A stretch of DNA of 64,000 bases from Anadara kagoshimensis (taxonomy: Eukaryota > Mollusca > Bivalvia > Arcoida > Arcidae), in the NCBI GenBank assembly GCA_021292105.1, contig CM037868.1, positions 1,727,721 to 1,791,720 on the forward strand. Direction: 5' to 3'. Under the pieces are notes generated by a model. It saw nothing but the letters and a program-made list of their open reading frames with translations, ran no database searches and was not told the DNA's origin. Shown here one piece after another: positions 35,685 to 47,400 of the stretch (its first letter is position 1; every line of letters begins with the position of its first letter). Both the position numbers and the translations under genes were made by a program.

Positions 35685-36000
35685 ACTCGCTCAAAAAGTA
35701 GGTGGTATGTTTGATTCCCGACCGGGTACGACTCAAGACTTGAAGTGGGTAGTGACAGCTCTTTCGCCAAGCACTCAGCATTACGAACTGAAAGACACTG
35801 ATTTTTTCCTGATGTGAACTTAAAATAATTAAAGTTCCGTGTCACAGTAGGCATGGCACGATAAAAAACACTGCTGTAAAATTTTATTAGCGCAATAACA
35901 GGCAAAACTTTGGCACGTTCACCTTTGCCTATAACTGGCGACGTCTTGATATAAGTGAAATATTCTTGACTACGACGTTGAACGCCATTACTCAACTCGA
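35685..36000 (+). mobile_element. tRNA-derived SINE, family 1, before exon 4 (copy B)
   Basis: Orthologous to 13,245-13,575, with GTTTGATTCCCGACCGGG as the B-box region. It ends about 80 bp before the exon-4 acceptor. Confidence 0.75.
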
Positions 36001-37614
36001 CTCCTACAAGATTAGGATCAGTGAAAGAACTCATACAGAGCAAACATTCAGACTATCAGGGTATAATTTAATTTTCAGTTTTAATGGATGTTAAAGTTCA
36101 AGGCATGGCGATGGAAGACAAGACCTTTATTTCTACTAAAGCAACAAACTCCGTGAAAGATGCTGTAGATCAGTATAGTGTCGTCATGGTGACTGGTCCT
36201 CCAGGGTCAGGAAAGACAGCTACGGTAAACCATATAGCTTTGCAGCTGCAGGAACAAGGATACAGAAATTGTCCTGTTGTATCGACAAAAGAAATCATTG
36301 AGTATTGGGTGCCAGAATCACCTCAGGTATTTGTTTTTAATGATCCTTTTGGCATTCATGCTATAAATCAAAGTGAACTACATCAATGGACGAATCAACA
36401 GGAAGGGTTGAGCACATGTTTTCAGTATAGCAATATGAAAATCTTAGCAACTATACGGTCACATATCATTGAAGATGAGCAGATATCCGGAAATATACTT
36501 CAGTCGCCTGATCTCCAAACAGTCTCTTTGGTTAATGATGAAAGTGTGTTAACCGTTGATGAAAGATTGAAAATATTTAATGCGCATGCCAAGTTTAAAA
36601 AAAAGAGATGATTTGAAAGCAATGGGTGTTGAAATTCAAAACTTTGCGATATCTTGTTTTCCATTATTATGCAGAATATACACTTCTGATGAAGAATCTA
36701 AATTTATAGTCAAGGATTTTTTTCAGAAACCACTTTCTGATATCAGTAAAGATCTTGAAAAATTTAAAATCAATGATCCTATACGGTATTTCTGCCTTTT
36801 GTACTGTATGATAAATGACAATAATTTACACACAGATCTACTCAGTATTAATGTCGAGAGCAAAACAATCGAATCGACTCGTAAAATACTGCTTGAAAAA
36901 TGTAAGGTTTCCACATCTTTGTCAAGAGAAGAAATTAAATCAAAAATGGATACTTTACTTAACACTTATCTTAAACTAGAGGGTAAATGTTTTCATTTTA
37001 TTCATGATATAATACATGACGCTGTTATTAGACATGTCAATGGTCTGCCATCAGATTGGAAACAAATAATACTGCAGCACTGTGGTCCCAAGTTTTTAAA
37101 TGAACGAATACGGTTAAATGCTTCTGAATACCCACAAGACGAGGATGGATACCTGCTTTTAAATTCCGATTTAGAATCAGTATGGAGCGAAAGAATACTA
37201 CAGGATATGATTGGCAACCACACGAACTGGAATCACATGGTTAACAACACTACATTATGTACTGAGAAAGGCGACATGTTGTTACTTAAATCATTTAAAT
37301 GCATGGATCTAACGGAGCTTCAGAGGTTCATATTATTGTCACACCCATGTAAGGCTTTTTCCCCCATTCAAGAAGCATCAAACGATCTCAAAACCATTTA
37401 CGGCATGACATTAGATTTAAATAAAGTGACAATATTGCACCTTATCATTTGTCTCGGATTAATGAATTGTCTAGAACACATTCTGAAAGCAACACCTCCC
37501 ATTACTTTTAATCATATTAAGGTGATCTTACTTATAGTTGCTTGCATAATGGGTAAGGCAGATATAGTTGAAATGTTGCTTTTGAATGGATATAGTGCGA
37601 ATTTGTGTGCTCCG

Positions 37615-39240
37615 AGTGATCATTCAGTTTTATTTTTATCGTCTTTTTTCGGTCACGTTGAAGTAGTTAAGGTATTATTGAAACATAATGCTGCCATAAA
37701 TCAATGTGACAAGTATGGCCGGTCACCTTTATATATGTCATCTATGTCTGACCGTGTTGAAGTAGTTAAGGTACTATTGAAACATAAAGCTGACAAAGAT
37801 CAATGTGACAAGTATGGTCGGTCACCTTTATTTGAAGCATCTTATAAAGGCCATGTTGAAGTAGTTAAGGTACTACTGGAACATAAAGCTGAAATATATC
37901 AATGTGACAAGGATGGTCAGTCACCTTTATTTATATCATCTATGCGTGGCCGTGTTGAAGTAGTTGAGGTACTACTGGAACATAAAGCCGACAAAGATCA
38001 ACGTGACATATCTGGTGAGTCACCTTTATTTATATCATCTATGTATGGCCATGTTGAAGTAGTTGAGGTACTACTGGAACATAAAGCCGACAAAGATCAA
38101 CGTGACATATCTGGTGAGTCACCTTTATTTATATCATCTATGTATGGCCATGTTGAAGTAGTTGAGGTACTACTGGAACACAAAGCTGACATATATCGAT
38201 GTGACATATATAATCAGTCACCTTTATTTATATCATCCATGTTTGGCCATATTGAAGTAGTTAAGGTACTACTGGAACATAAAGCCGACAAAGATCAACG
38301 TGACATATCTGGTGAGTCACCTTTATTTATATCATCTATGTATGGCCATGTTGAAGTAGTTGAGGTACTACTGGAACACAAAGCTGACATATATCGATGT
38401 GACATATATAATCAGTCACCTTTATTTATATCATCCATGTTTGGCCATATTGAAGTAGTTAAGGTACTACTGGAACATAAAGCTGACAAAGATCGATGTG
38501 ACAAGTATTGTCAATCACCTTTATTTATATCATCCATGTATGGCCATGTTGAAGTAGTTAAGGTACTACTGGAAAATAAAGCTGACAAAGACCAATGTGA
38601 CAAGAATGGTCGGTCACCTTTATTTATATCATCTATGCGTGGTCGTGTTGAAGTAGTTGAGGTACTACTGGAACATAAAGCTAAAATAGATCAAAGTAAC
38701 TATGATTGTCAGTCACCTTTATTTATTTCATCTGAGAATGGCCGTGTTGAAGTAGTTAAGGTACTACTGAAACACAAAGCTGACGTAAATTAATGTGACA
38801 TACATGGTCAGTCACCTTTATTTATATCATCCCTGTTTGGCCATATTGAAGTAATTAAGGTACTACTGGAACATAAAGCTGACAAAGACCGATGTGACAA
38901 GTATGGTCAGTCACCTTTATTTTTATCATCCAAGTTTGGCCATATTGAAGTAGTTAAGGTACTACTGGAACATAAAGCTGACAAAAATCGATGTGACAAG
39001 AATGGTCAGTCACCTTTATTTATTCATCTAATTATGGCCGTGTTGAAGTAGTTAAGGTACTACTGAAACACAAAGCTGACGTAGATCAATGTAACATATA
39101 TGGTCAGTCACCTTTATTTATATCATCCATGATTGGCCATATTGAAGTAGTAAAGGTACTACTGGAACATAATGCTGACAAAGATCGATGTGACAAGTAT
39201 GGTAAGTCACCTTTACTTATAGCATCTAAAAGGGGTCATG
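37615..39240 (+). repeat. 99-bp ankyrin-coding tandem array, copy B
   Basis: About 17 units. Units containing CAACGTGACATATCTGGTGA recur at about 38,000, 38,098 and 38,296, and those containing CGATGTGACATATATAATCA at about 38,197 and 38,395, giving a 198-bp dimer repeated almost exactly. These variants are absent from copy A. Confidence 0.9.
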
Positions 39241-39293
39241 CTGAAATTGAAAAAAATACTACGCTGTCATAAATTAAACACCAATAGTGAATG

Positions 39294-40281
39294 AAGCTAT
39301 TGCAAATCGTGATATACGTAAGCCCTTTTAATGTGGAAACTATTTCTTCAAGGCTTGGTAAGTCTGTTCTGACTCAGTTCTGATTGACTTATATAAATGA
39401 AGCTGTAGAATATGTCATATCAAAATATCAGGAGTACAACGATTAATTGCTAAATGTTAACTCCCATACACTCAACAACTACAGTGTATATTAAAACAAT
39501 TACCATGTAAATAGAAAAATAGTGTTTTGAAATGCTTACATTTAAAACGAAACTGCAACGAACAGGTATTTATTTCTCTACAAAGGTTTTATCGACATAG
39601 TTTATTAAAAATTATTCATTTAAATTAAAAGAAGAAAAAAAGATTTTAAAAAGCTAAAATATTTAAAAACAATCTTCAAGATATGAAAAATTAGTTCCTA
39701 AAAGACATGAAATTTCAAGTATATTGATGTTATATTAAGAAAGATATCTAAGTTTGAATTACACCACCCATTCAAAGCATGTTTTTATCACTAAAATGTG
39801 ATCGGACTATTCCTGTAAATCCCGACAATTTGATTCCGGTGTCATATAATGGGTTGATCCGCCTCGGGAATGTTCCTGATAAAAGATCAAGCGTACATGT
39901 CAATATTATTTATCTATACCCATATAAAGACAAAAGCATTGATCTATCCGCTTGACCACAAAAGTACTTCTTTCGTCTACATACTGAGTGAAAAGTTTAA
40001 TTAAGTGCAATATATACGTATTAACTTCAAGCTTAAATACATTCCATTTGAAAGATGGATCCTTTTATATGAATATTTCTGATAAAAATCAAGCGGAGAG
40101 GTCAGCGTTATTTGACTATAAATATGTATAGGCAAAAAAACTTTGACCTGTCCGCTTGACCTTTCATTTAAATATTTATCACGGACCAAGAACATCTGTG
40201 TATAGCGAACACATATGTTTATTCTGTATATATCATGAGATATACTCACTTCATAGTGTAAACCTATGCTCTTTGTGTGTG
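39294..40281. other. 3' flank of the degenerate copy
   Basis: Collinear with 16,767-18,170 minus the LINE insertion. The empty LINE site is near 39,630-39,645. GGTCAAGCGGACAGGTCA-type motifs lie near 40,090 and 40,142. No gene is seen. Confidence 0.55.
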
Positions 40282-40774
40282 TTAAGGTTCATCTAAGTAG
40301 TGAAATTCAAGTTAGCCCCATTTGGTTGAAAAACGCAAAAGAGGGATACAATTATTAAAATTACCTACACAAATGTGCCTAGTACACGAATTTTTAAAAG
40401 GAAAATGAATCCTAGATTATCTCAAGCGTAAATTGTCGAGTTTTCAAAAACTTCATATTTCTTTAACAAACTCTGGCCCATTTGCACTACTCTATGACGT
40501 TTGATATATTATTTTTTTTTCATTTTTTAAATTAATTCGTTACACAAAGTAAACACCATCTTTCCCCAACACGTGTTGTTTTGCACAATTTCAATGAAAA
40601 ATTGCAACAAATATTTTCAAAATTCTTAAACCATCAATTTCTATTTCGATTTCTGCTTTATTGTTATTTATAAATCTTTACACGTGTGTAAGTAATTTCA
40701 TTATTGCACCCCCTTCACATTTTTCAAACAAATGGGTTTTACTTGAATTTTCCTACTACTTAGATGACCCTTAG
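40282..40774. mobile_element. MITE with about 50-bp inverted termini (only in copy B)
   Basis: The left end TTAAGGTTCATCTAAGTAGT pairs with the right end ACTACTTAGATGACCCTTAG, and the match continues inwards through CAAGT and CCCATTTG to TTTTTCAA. No coding content. Copy A lacks it at about 18,185. Confidence 0.8.
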
Positions 40775-41139
40775 CTTGGACCTTATCACTAACCATATAT
40801 TGAATGAACCCTTCAATATAAATATTTCTAATGGAAGGTCAAACGGACAGGTCAATGTTGTTTGCCTGTATAAATGGCGTTGTTGTAGGTTTACATTTGC
40901 TAGATTTTGCAAAATGGTTAATACTCGACTGAGTTAGAAATTTTTTAAATGGTAAAAAATGTATGGTTACAAACGGTTAAAAACTGGTGTATAAGAGTTT
41001 GCAATATTTTGGTTTTTAATATATTTATATCCTAGCCACCAAAAGCTATATTTATGTGATTGAAGATGTTTTATTTGAAAATTTAAAGTAATAGTGTTAC
41101 GTTTAAGTTTTATCTGATAAATAAGTTACCTTTTATATA

Positions 41140-41430
41140 TACCTTTTTTAAAATATTTAATAAAAAATTGATAATGGTACTGCAAACGTTTTGAATTGTA
41201 AAATGTCTGGTAAATATAAAGTGGAAACTGGTAGATATAAGCGTTTTTCAGTCTTAGACTGAATGTCATTTGATATTCATTTTTATAGTAGAACTGATCA
41301 AGAAAAAGTTACGATTTTATTTACTTTTATTTACAAATGAGTAAATGTTTTATTTTACAACCAAAACCTGTTATGCTATTTTAATAAAAAGGAGGGTGTC
41401 TTATACATACATGTGAATTAATGTGTGTGT
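41140..41430 (+). mobile_element. LINE C-terminal remnant (copy B)
   Basis: Counterpart of 18,600-18,745 and 20,630-20,760. B lacks the LEDEKHIILEC segment and the hairpin-ended element. Confidence 0.55.
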
Positions 41431-41809
41431 GTGTGTTTGTGTTTGTGTGTATGATAAGTTAAACCTGTTATTTCATTTCAATGAAAAGGAAGAGTGTCTT
41501 ATACACAACATGTAAATTAATTAGTGTGTGTGTGTTTAATTTTGTATGTACTTGTATAAAGTCTCTTATAACTCATTTAAGAGTGGCTCATAAAATTGTT
41601 TTCATATATTTTAATATTTGTAACAAAAATGAAGTGAGACTCTAATAAAATATATGTTATGCTATGCTAAGTTACAATTGAAACTTGTCCATATTATATA
41701 TTTTATATTGCTTATGTATGTATTTGTAGTTTGTCACTTTTAATATATGTTGTAAATAAAATATTTTTTTATACAATTTGAGTTAAAAATATTTTTAACT
41801 TAGGATCCC

Positions 41810-42130
41810 CGGTCATTACGGTAGCTCAGTTTATAGAGTTGCTCGCTTCTTATATAGAATAAAAGTGAATTCGTTATGACATAGACGTAAAACCTTTTTT
41901 AATCAATTAATTGCTTGTTGGCGGCTATGAGTTCGAACCCCAAGATCTGACTAAGATATGGAAAATATTTAGTGACTCTTCTTTAGACAAGAACTTTGCA
42001 TTTAGACATTAGCCTTGGAGTTATTCCTAAGAGACATTTAAAACCAATACCCTATGTCACGACAGGCGTTGTCCGTTAAAGAGCGCCAATGCACATTCCA
42101 TTGAGCATGAGGTGAAATAATTATACTACT
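41810..42130 (+). mobile_element. tRNA-like SINE, family 3 (copy B)
   Basis: Counterpart of 21,194-21,520, with GGTAGCTCAGTTTATAGAG and GAGTTCGAACCCC. Confidence 0.55.
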
Positions 42131-43984
42131 TCTCTTATCGCTTATGATATTTCGATAAAAACGAAATAGTTTTTCTTTGGACGTTCATTTAACCACATGC
42201 AATCAATTAGTCGTCATGTTTTCACGGGAGACAACCATTATGTTATAATGCGATACCAAATGAGAAAGATACAGAAACAGACCCCGAGACGAGACTTGTA
42301 CAGGTCAGATGCATTTTAAAATCTTTGAATGATTTTATTATAATTAATGCTATTTAAGACACTTTATTCACCTTATTATGACCTGGACACGACCATAGAA
42401 TATGAGTATGAAATTCGAGTATGAGTATGCCATTCGGGTATTATACATGTATCTTGGATAATGTTTTAAGAGTCATTCTCTGTAAGGGCTAGACGATTTG
42501 GCTATATTTTGGAAATCACATGTCTCAGATTTTGATGATATTGCACATAATTGTTAAATACACATAAAAAATCAAAATGAATACCCCATGCCAAATTTTA
42601 AATTGTCGTCTCCATGGTAAACCTTATTTTTTTTTTTGAAAAATAACTAACTGATTAAATGTTTGGCACTTGCAAGATGAAACATATCAAAAAGAGAAAA
42701 TAAATATTATATTGTTTACTAAGGGGAGATATTTCTTTCTTAAAAAGGGACCCTGCTAGGGCTAGTTCTGTAACTTTGAAACTGATTTATTTTCTTTAAT
42801 CGAAAAGTACCACTCTAATTTTTTGATAATTTGTTGAACCCATTTTCCCCAATAACTTAAATGTTTGTGATACTATTCCAGTGCCCGCGTTTTCCAAATA
42901 ATCAATCTCAAAGTTCAGCTAGTTTAGGTCAATTTTAGAGCATTTTTGAGATACAATTGACTCAAAATATATGAACACTTGTAAAATCATACAGGTTTGA
43001 CTTGAAAAAGATAAGGATGACCACTAAAGTACCGAATAAAAACAAAATATTGAAGACAACCGTCATAAGTGGCATATTCTAGGGGCATATTTGATACACA
43101 CCCAAATTGGACCGAAAATCCAGAGATTGGCCTCTTAGTGGTTAGTTACCATGGAAACGATATAAAAAATTCTAAGTTTGATCATTTTTGCTTGGTTTCT
43201 TATATGTAGCCATTGTTTAGGTAAAATATTTTCAAAATATGTGACATGCGATTTCCAGAGGAGTTTGGTCCGTACAGAGAATGACTCTTAATATGTGCTA
43301 TACTTTTACTTAGATATGCACACAACGGAAGCTCAGTTAGTAGTTATCGCTTTGTAAGTTGAATATCATTTGTTCGAACCCGAGATGGGTCTGATTAAGA
43401 CTTGAAAAAAGAGGGCTACTGGTCTTGATGAGATATAGCCCGGACACAATTTTACACGGACGAGCGGACAGACAGACAGGCCGACGGACATATATAAATG
43501 GTGTTTCCTATATACCCCCTCAAACTAGTTTGCGGCAAATGGGTTTAATGACTTATAAGGTCACTGTCTTGGACAAGTAATATATTTAAAATAGTGTTGT
43601 GTTATAGTACCATTCAAAAACTCTTACCATACCAATTCATCTTACAACCAATGGTCAATTATTATTAGTAAAGAAAAAAAAGCATCACACTTTTTACCAA
43701 ACATGCTACACTATGAAAAAAGACATGCCGTTGGTTTGTTTATAATTTTACTTAAATTATTAGAGACAATATATAACCGACAACATTTTTCAACATAGTA
43801 TAGGTGTATAAATATATATCTATCCAGAACTAAAATTTTCCAACAACTTTATATTATTAATCAGCTAAAATTTTCATTACGTTTTCTACACGATATACAA
43901 GTTATTAAAATAACTTGTATCTTTTCGACAAATACAAATACAAAATAAATACATCGCGATCGGTAAACAGGATTGACATGCCTG

Positions 43985-44340
43985 TTTGACCTTTTATTAT
44001 CAGTAAGTTGAGTAATAGTGTTTAAAGTCCAAGTCAAAAATATTTTACTTATATTGAGACGTCACCATCAATAGGCGAAGGTGCATAAATTTTGTCTGTG
44101 TGTTGCGCTGATGGTATTATACGGAAGGAGTTTTTCGTGCTGAGCCCACCGTGGCACGGGACCTTGTTTATTTTAAGTTCCCATCTGAAAGAACCGTGAT
44201 TTTCATTTCGAATGCCGAGTGCTTGGCAAAAGAACAGTCACCAACCACTTTGCAAGTCTTCGTCAGATCCGGCCGAGGATCGAACCCACGACATCCCACT
44301 TAGAGAGCGAGCACTCAACCAACTGAGCTTCCGCAGTAGC
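43985..44340 (-). mobile_element. tRNA-derived SINE, family 1
   Basis: On the - strand: GCGGAAGCTCAGTTGGTTG, B-box GGGTTCGATCC, CTGACGAAGACTTG, GTGACTGTTCTTTTGCCAAG and a tail through TTCGCCTATTGATGG. This is the best preserved head of this family in the window. Confidence 0.8.
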
Positions 44341-44429
44341 AATTAGCATTCATATACGAAGATCAACAAGAGACTTGGATAGCGTTACAATTCACAATTA
44401 AAACACAGATGATTTTTGCCCAAAAAATA

Positions 44430-44435
44430 TTTATT
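44430..44435 (-). promoter_or_regulatory. candidate poly(A) signal of the hexosaminidase gene
   Basis: AATAAA on the - strand, 31 nt past the stop at 44,466-44,468. It lies in the B-only block; copy A has no AATAAA at the matching place. Confidence 0.45.
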
Positions 44436-44465
44436 TCAGAGGTCAAACAGACAGTTTAAAGTTGT

Positions 44466-47400
44466 TTATATTAATTTTGAATACAACATAATGAGAATAC
44501 CTAACAATGTATAATTAACATTTAGAATGGAAGCATTAGAAAACACTGTGACTGGATTCTTTGCTATTGTGATGATTCTGCTAGTTCTCGTACCATCCTT
44601 AGACCTGAAAGAAAAAAAACAAAATACGCTTGTGATCAATATTCAATAATATGACACGTTTCATTTACGCAAGCTCCTCAAAAATTTAATGGTCGTCATT
44701 ATCATAAAAGGTCCTCAAAATCTCATATGGTCGTCATCATTATTGAATGTCCACAAAAATTTCATGGTCGTCATCATTATTGAAGGTTCTCAAAAAATGT
44801 GATGGTCGTCATCATTGTTGAAGTTCCTCAATTTTATTTTATGGTGGTCATCATTATTTTTCTAAGGTATGATGTAACTATATACAAAGTTGTCAGGTAA
44901 ACGTCTGTCGCCTTATTTGACGTTAGAGGGCATAAAAACACTCGCAGGTAATTCCTATGGCACGCAACTACTGACTTTTATTCAGTTGCTTTAAAAAAAT
45001 CTGAATTTAATTTTAGTATAGTTACATTGGATTAATGTAATATGGAAAAATAACGATATGGACTGGTGCGTTTGTTTGATTTTTTTATTAACTGAATGCT
45101 TATATTATATACATTTTTTTTCTCTTCTTTAATTTATGTAAAGTGTTAAGTTGAATAAAATTCAAAATAACACGAATAAAACCTGTAGCTTATACTGATT
45201 CCGGCTATGAAATTATCATTATCACTACATTAGTGTTGCATTCTATCAAACATGTGGTATCAAAAACAAACATATTTGTCGATGTCCATTGTCCATTAGC
45301 ATCACTAAAGGAATGTAACAATTTAGAAGTTTCAAAGTCTTGCGTCTCACGTGAACTTTTACAGGGAACGGAATCTTGTTGCTATAACTGTTCAGCTAGT
45401 CACTCTTGGATGGCAAAACATAAAAGTATACAAATTTATAAAAGTAAAATTTACCGTTGTTTTCCGTGCATTTATGTAAAGATCTCAAATACATGATCGA
45501 AACGCGAACATTACAATACCAATATAAAATCAAAGTACTGAAAGTACTAAAATTCGCGAAAGATTAGAAAGACAGGGAGTTCAGTGTCTCCATCAATGTA
45601 GTGTCAGGTATATGAAGTTGTCAGGTAACTGAAAGGAGGTTGTTATGTTCACCTTGCATTGCTCCCAACACAACATAGCGGGTTCATGTAGTGTGCAATG
45701 TGCAGACTATGAGCATGGGGCTGTTTTAATATTCACACATTGGACCAATATTAAGGATTCATGTAGGAAATAGTTCAATCCGAATAAATGCATGTATGGA
45801 ACCATCAAGGATGGTCAAAGTTACTTCCATCGTCATGGAGACCCTAATATTAAACAAGAGGTCCATGAGCCTTAATGCTCACATGCAGCTGAGTACATAT
45901 CTCATGCAGAGGTTCAATGGTCATTGACATTAATTAAAGAAAATGTCCAAATAAATTTTCAGCAGTAAGGGCCAATTATATGTAAGGATTTTTTGCAAAT
46001 GTATTATAATATAACTAGTCATAAGAGTGCTACATATAATATATCTGAAATCTAGCTACAATATATTGTTTATAAACAACTAAAAAGGTAAAGAAAAATT
46101 TGAACCCATGACCTTAATCTAAATATCGCAATGAATATTAGGTCAATACCTACAATTTAGAAGCCTATACAAAAAGTTTATAGTTTTTGAGATAATTAAC
46201 CATGTCAGTATTTGTTTGCATCAGTGACCTTGACTTTTAAACTCATGTCCTTCATTCATATATCAAAATGATCGTTAGGCCAATACCTACAATATTTTAA
46301 CATATATGCCTATACAAAAAGTTTATAGTTTTTAAGACAATTAATCATTTCAGTATTCATTTGCATCTATAACCTTGACCATTAGACCTATGACCTACAT
46401 TCATATATCAAAATGAACATTGTGTAAATGCCTATAACATTCTGATATACATGCCTATAGAGATTTAAAGTTTATCATTTTTGAGATAATTCACCATTTC
46501 AGTATTGGTTTGCATCTATGACCTTGACCTTTGATCCTATGACCTTCGTTCATATATGGAAATGACCGTAAGGCAAATGCCTACAATATTCTAATATACA
46601 TGCCTACACAAAGAGTTCAAAGTTTTTGAGATAATTAACCATTTCAGTATTCGTTTACATCTATGACCTTGACCTTTGAACTTATGACCTCTATTCATAT
46701 ATCAAAATGACCGTTGTGCAAATGCCTACAGTATTCCAATACACATGATGATGATGCCCATACAAAAAGCTTATAGTTTTTAAATATATTGACAAATACA
46801 TTAATATTGCAATTTCCCCCTCAAGTACCTTGCCATTATCTCATTTTGGCCCCTAAAGCTACAATATGTGCAAATCTAAAACTAGGTGCCCATAGTGTTT
46901 TACATGAAATATCTAAGTTTATCTCTTGTAGGTTCAGAGCAGATGATTTTTAAAGATTTTCACAAATTTCCCCTTTATGGGGCCCCAAGGGGACATAATC
47001 CTTGCATTTGTGCAAATCTGAAAACCCCTTACTTGACCATTACTGTCAAATATCATCCAATTTGGCTCTGTAGTTTTGGAGGAATTGATAAAAAATGTGA
47101 AAAGTTTATACATGACGCACATCGGACGAAGATAGATGGCAATTGCACATCTGAGCCTTTGGCTCAGGTGAGCTAAAAAGTTTATACAAGACGGATGAAG
47201 ATAGATGACAATTGTTCATCTGAGCCTTTGGCTCAGGTGAGCTAATAAGCTTCTGATATCTTTCATGTCATAATTGAGGATATTTTTTAAATAAATTAAT
47301 AACTTGAAAAAATTAACTATTATTTTATTATTATTTATATCACCAGAGTTGTGTTTTAAGAATTCGATAATTTTTGGAAGACTTTTTATTCCCGAGACCA

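Larger units (their letters stand above)
30090..39293 (+). pseudogene. HEPN - nSTAND - ankyrin gene, degenerate copy
   Basis: The exon layout matches the intact copy: 30,090-30,851, 31,456-31,685, 32,162-32,300 and 36,079 to about 39,293, with all splice sites kept. Lesions: one base lost at about 30,684 in exon 1 (frame ends RFTPLC); an A run of 8 instead of 7 at 36,597-36,604 shifts frame after the NTPase Walker region; TAA at 38,791-38,793 inside the ankyrin array; one base lost near 39,021 and one gained near 39,255. Exons 2-3 are open, with the HEPN motif RNEVAH; Walker A GPPGSGKT is present. The Ser/Thr repeat has six units. About 17 ankyrin units remain, several nearly identical. If some single-base changes are assembly errors, the premature stop (two substitutions) would still shorten the array by about five repeats. 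Confidence 0.8.
42734..44443. repeat. 1.7-kb repeat block present only in copy B
   Basis: Copy A passes directly from GGGGAGATA to the hexosaminidase stop region (about 22,113). The block holds an X-box-like GTTACCATGGAAAC (43,145-43,158), a truncated family-1 SINE head (43,325-43,415, GGAAGCTCAGTTAGTAG then GTTCGAACCCG), an ACGGACGAGCGGACAGACAG stretch and a fuller SINE at 43,985-44,340. Confidence 0.65.

Noticed and set aside
35456-36043. 195-aa frame on the - strand
   Set aside because: It runs through a SINE and the intron end; no family motif, and copy A breaks it.
36597-36604. Treating copy B as a functional gene with one sequencing error in the A run
   Set aside because: At least three further lesions exist, including a stop made by substitution, so one error does not rescue it.
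45233-45496. 87-aa Cys-bearing frame, also present in part at 22,886-23,083
   Set aside because: The two copies differ by an 8-base indel that shifts the frame, and it lies antisense in the hexosaminidase intron, so coding is unlikely.
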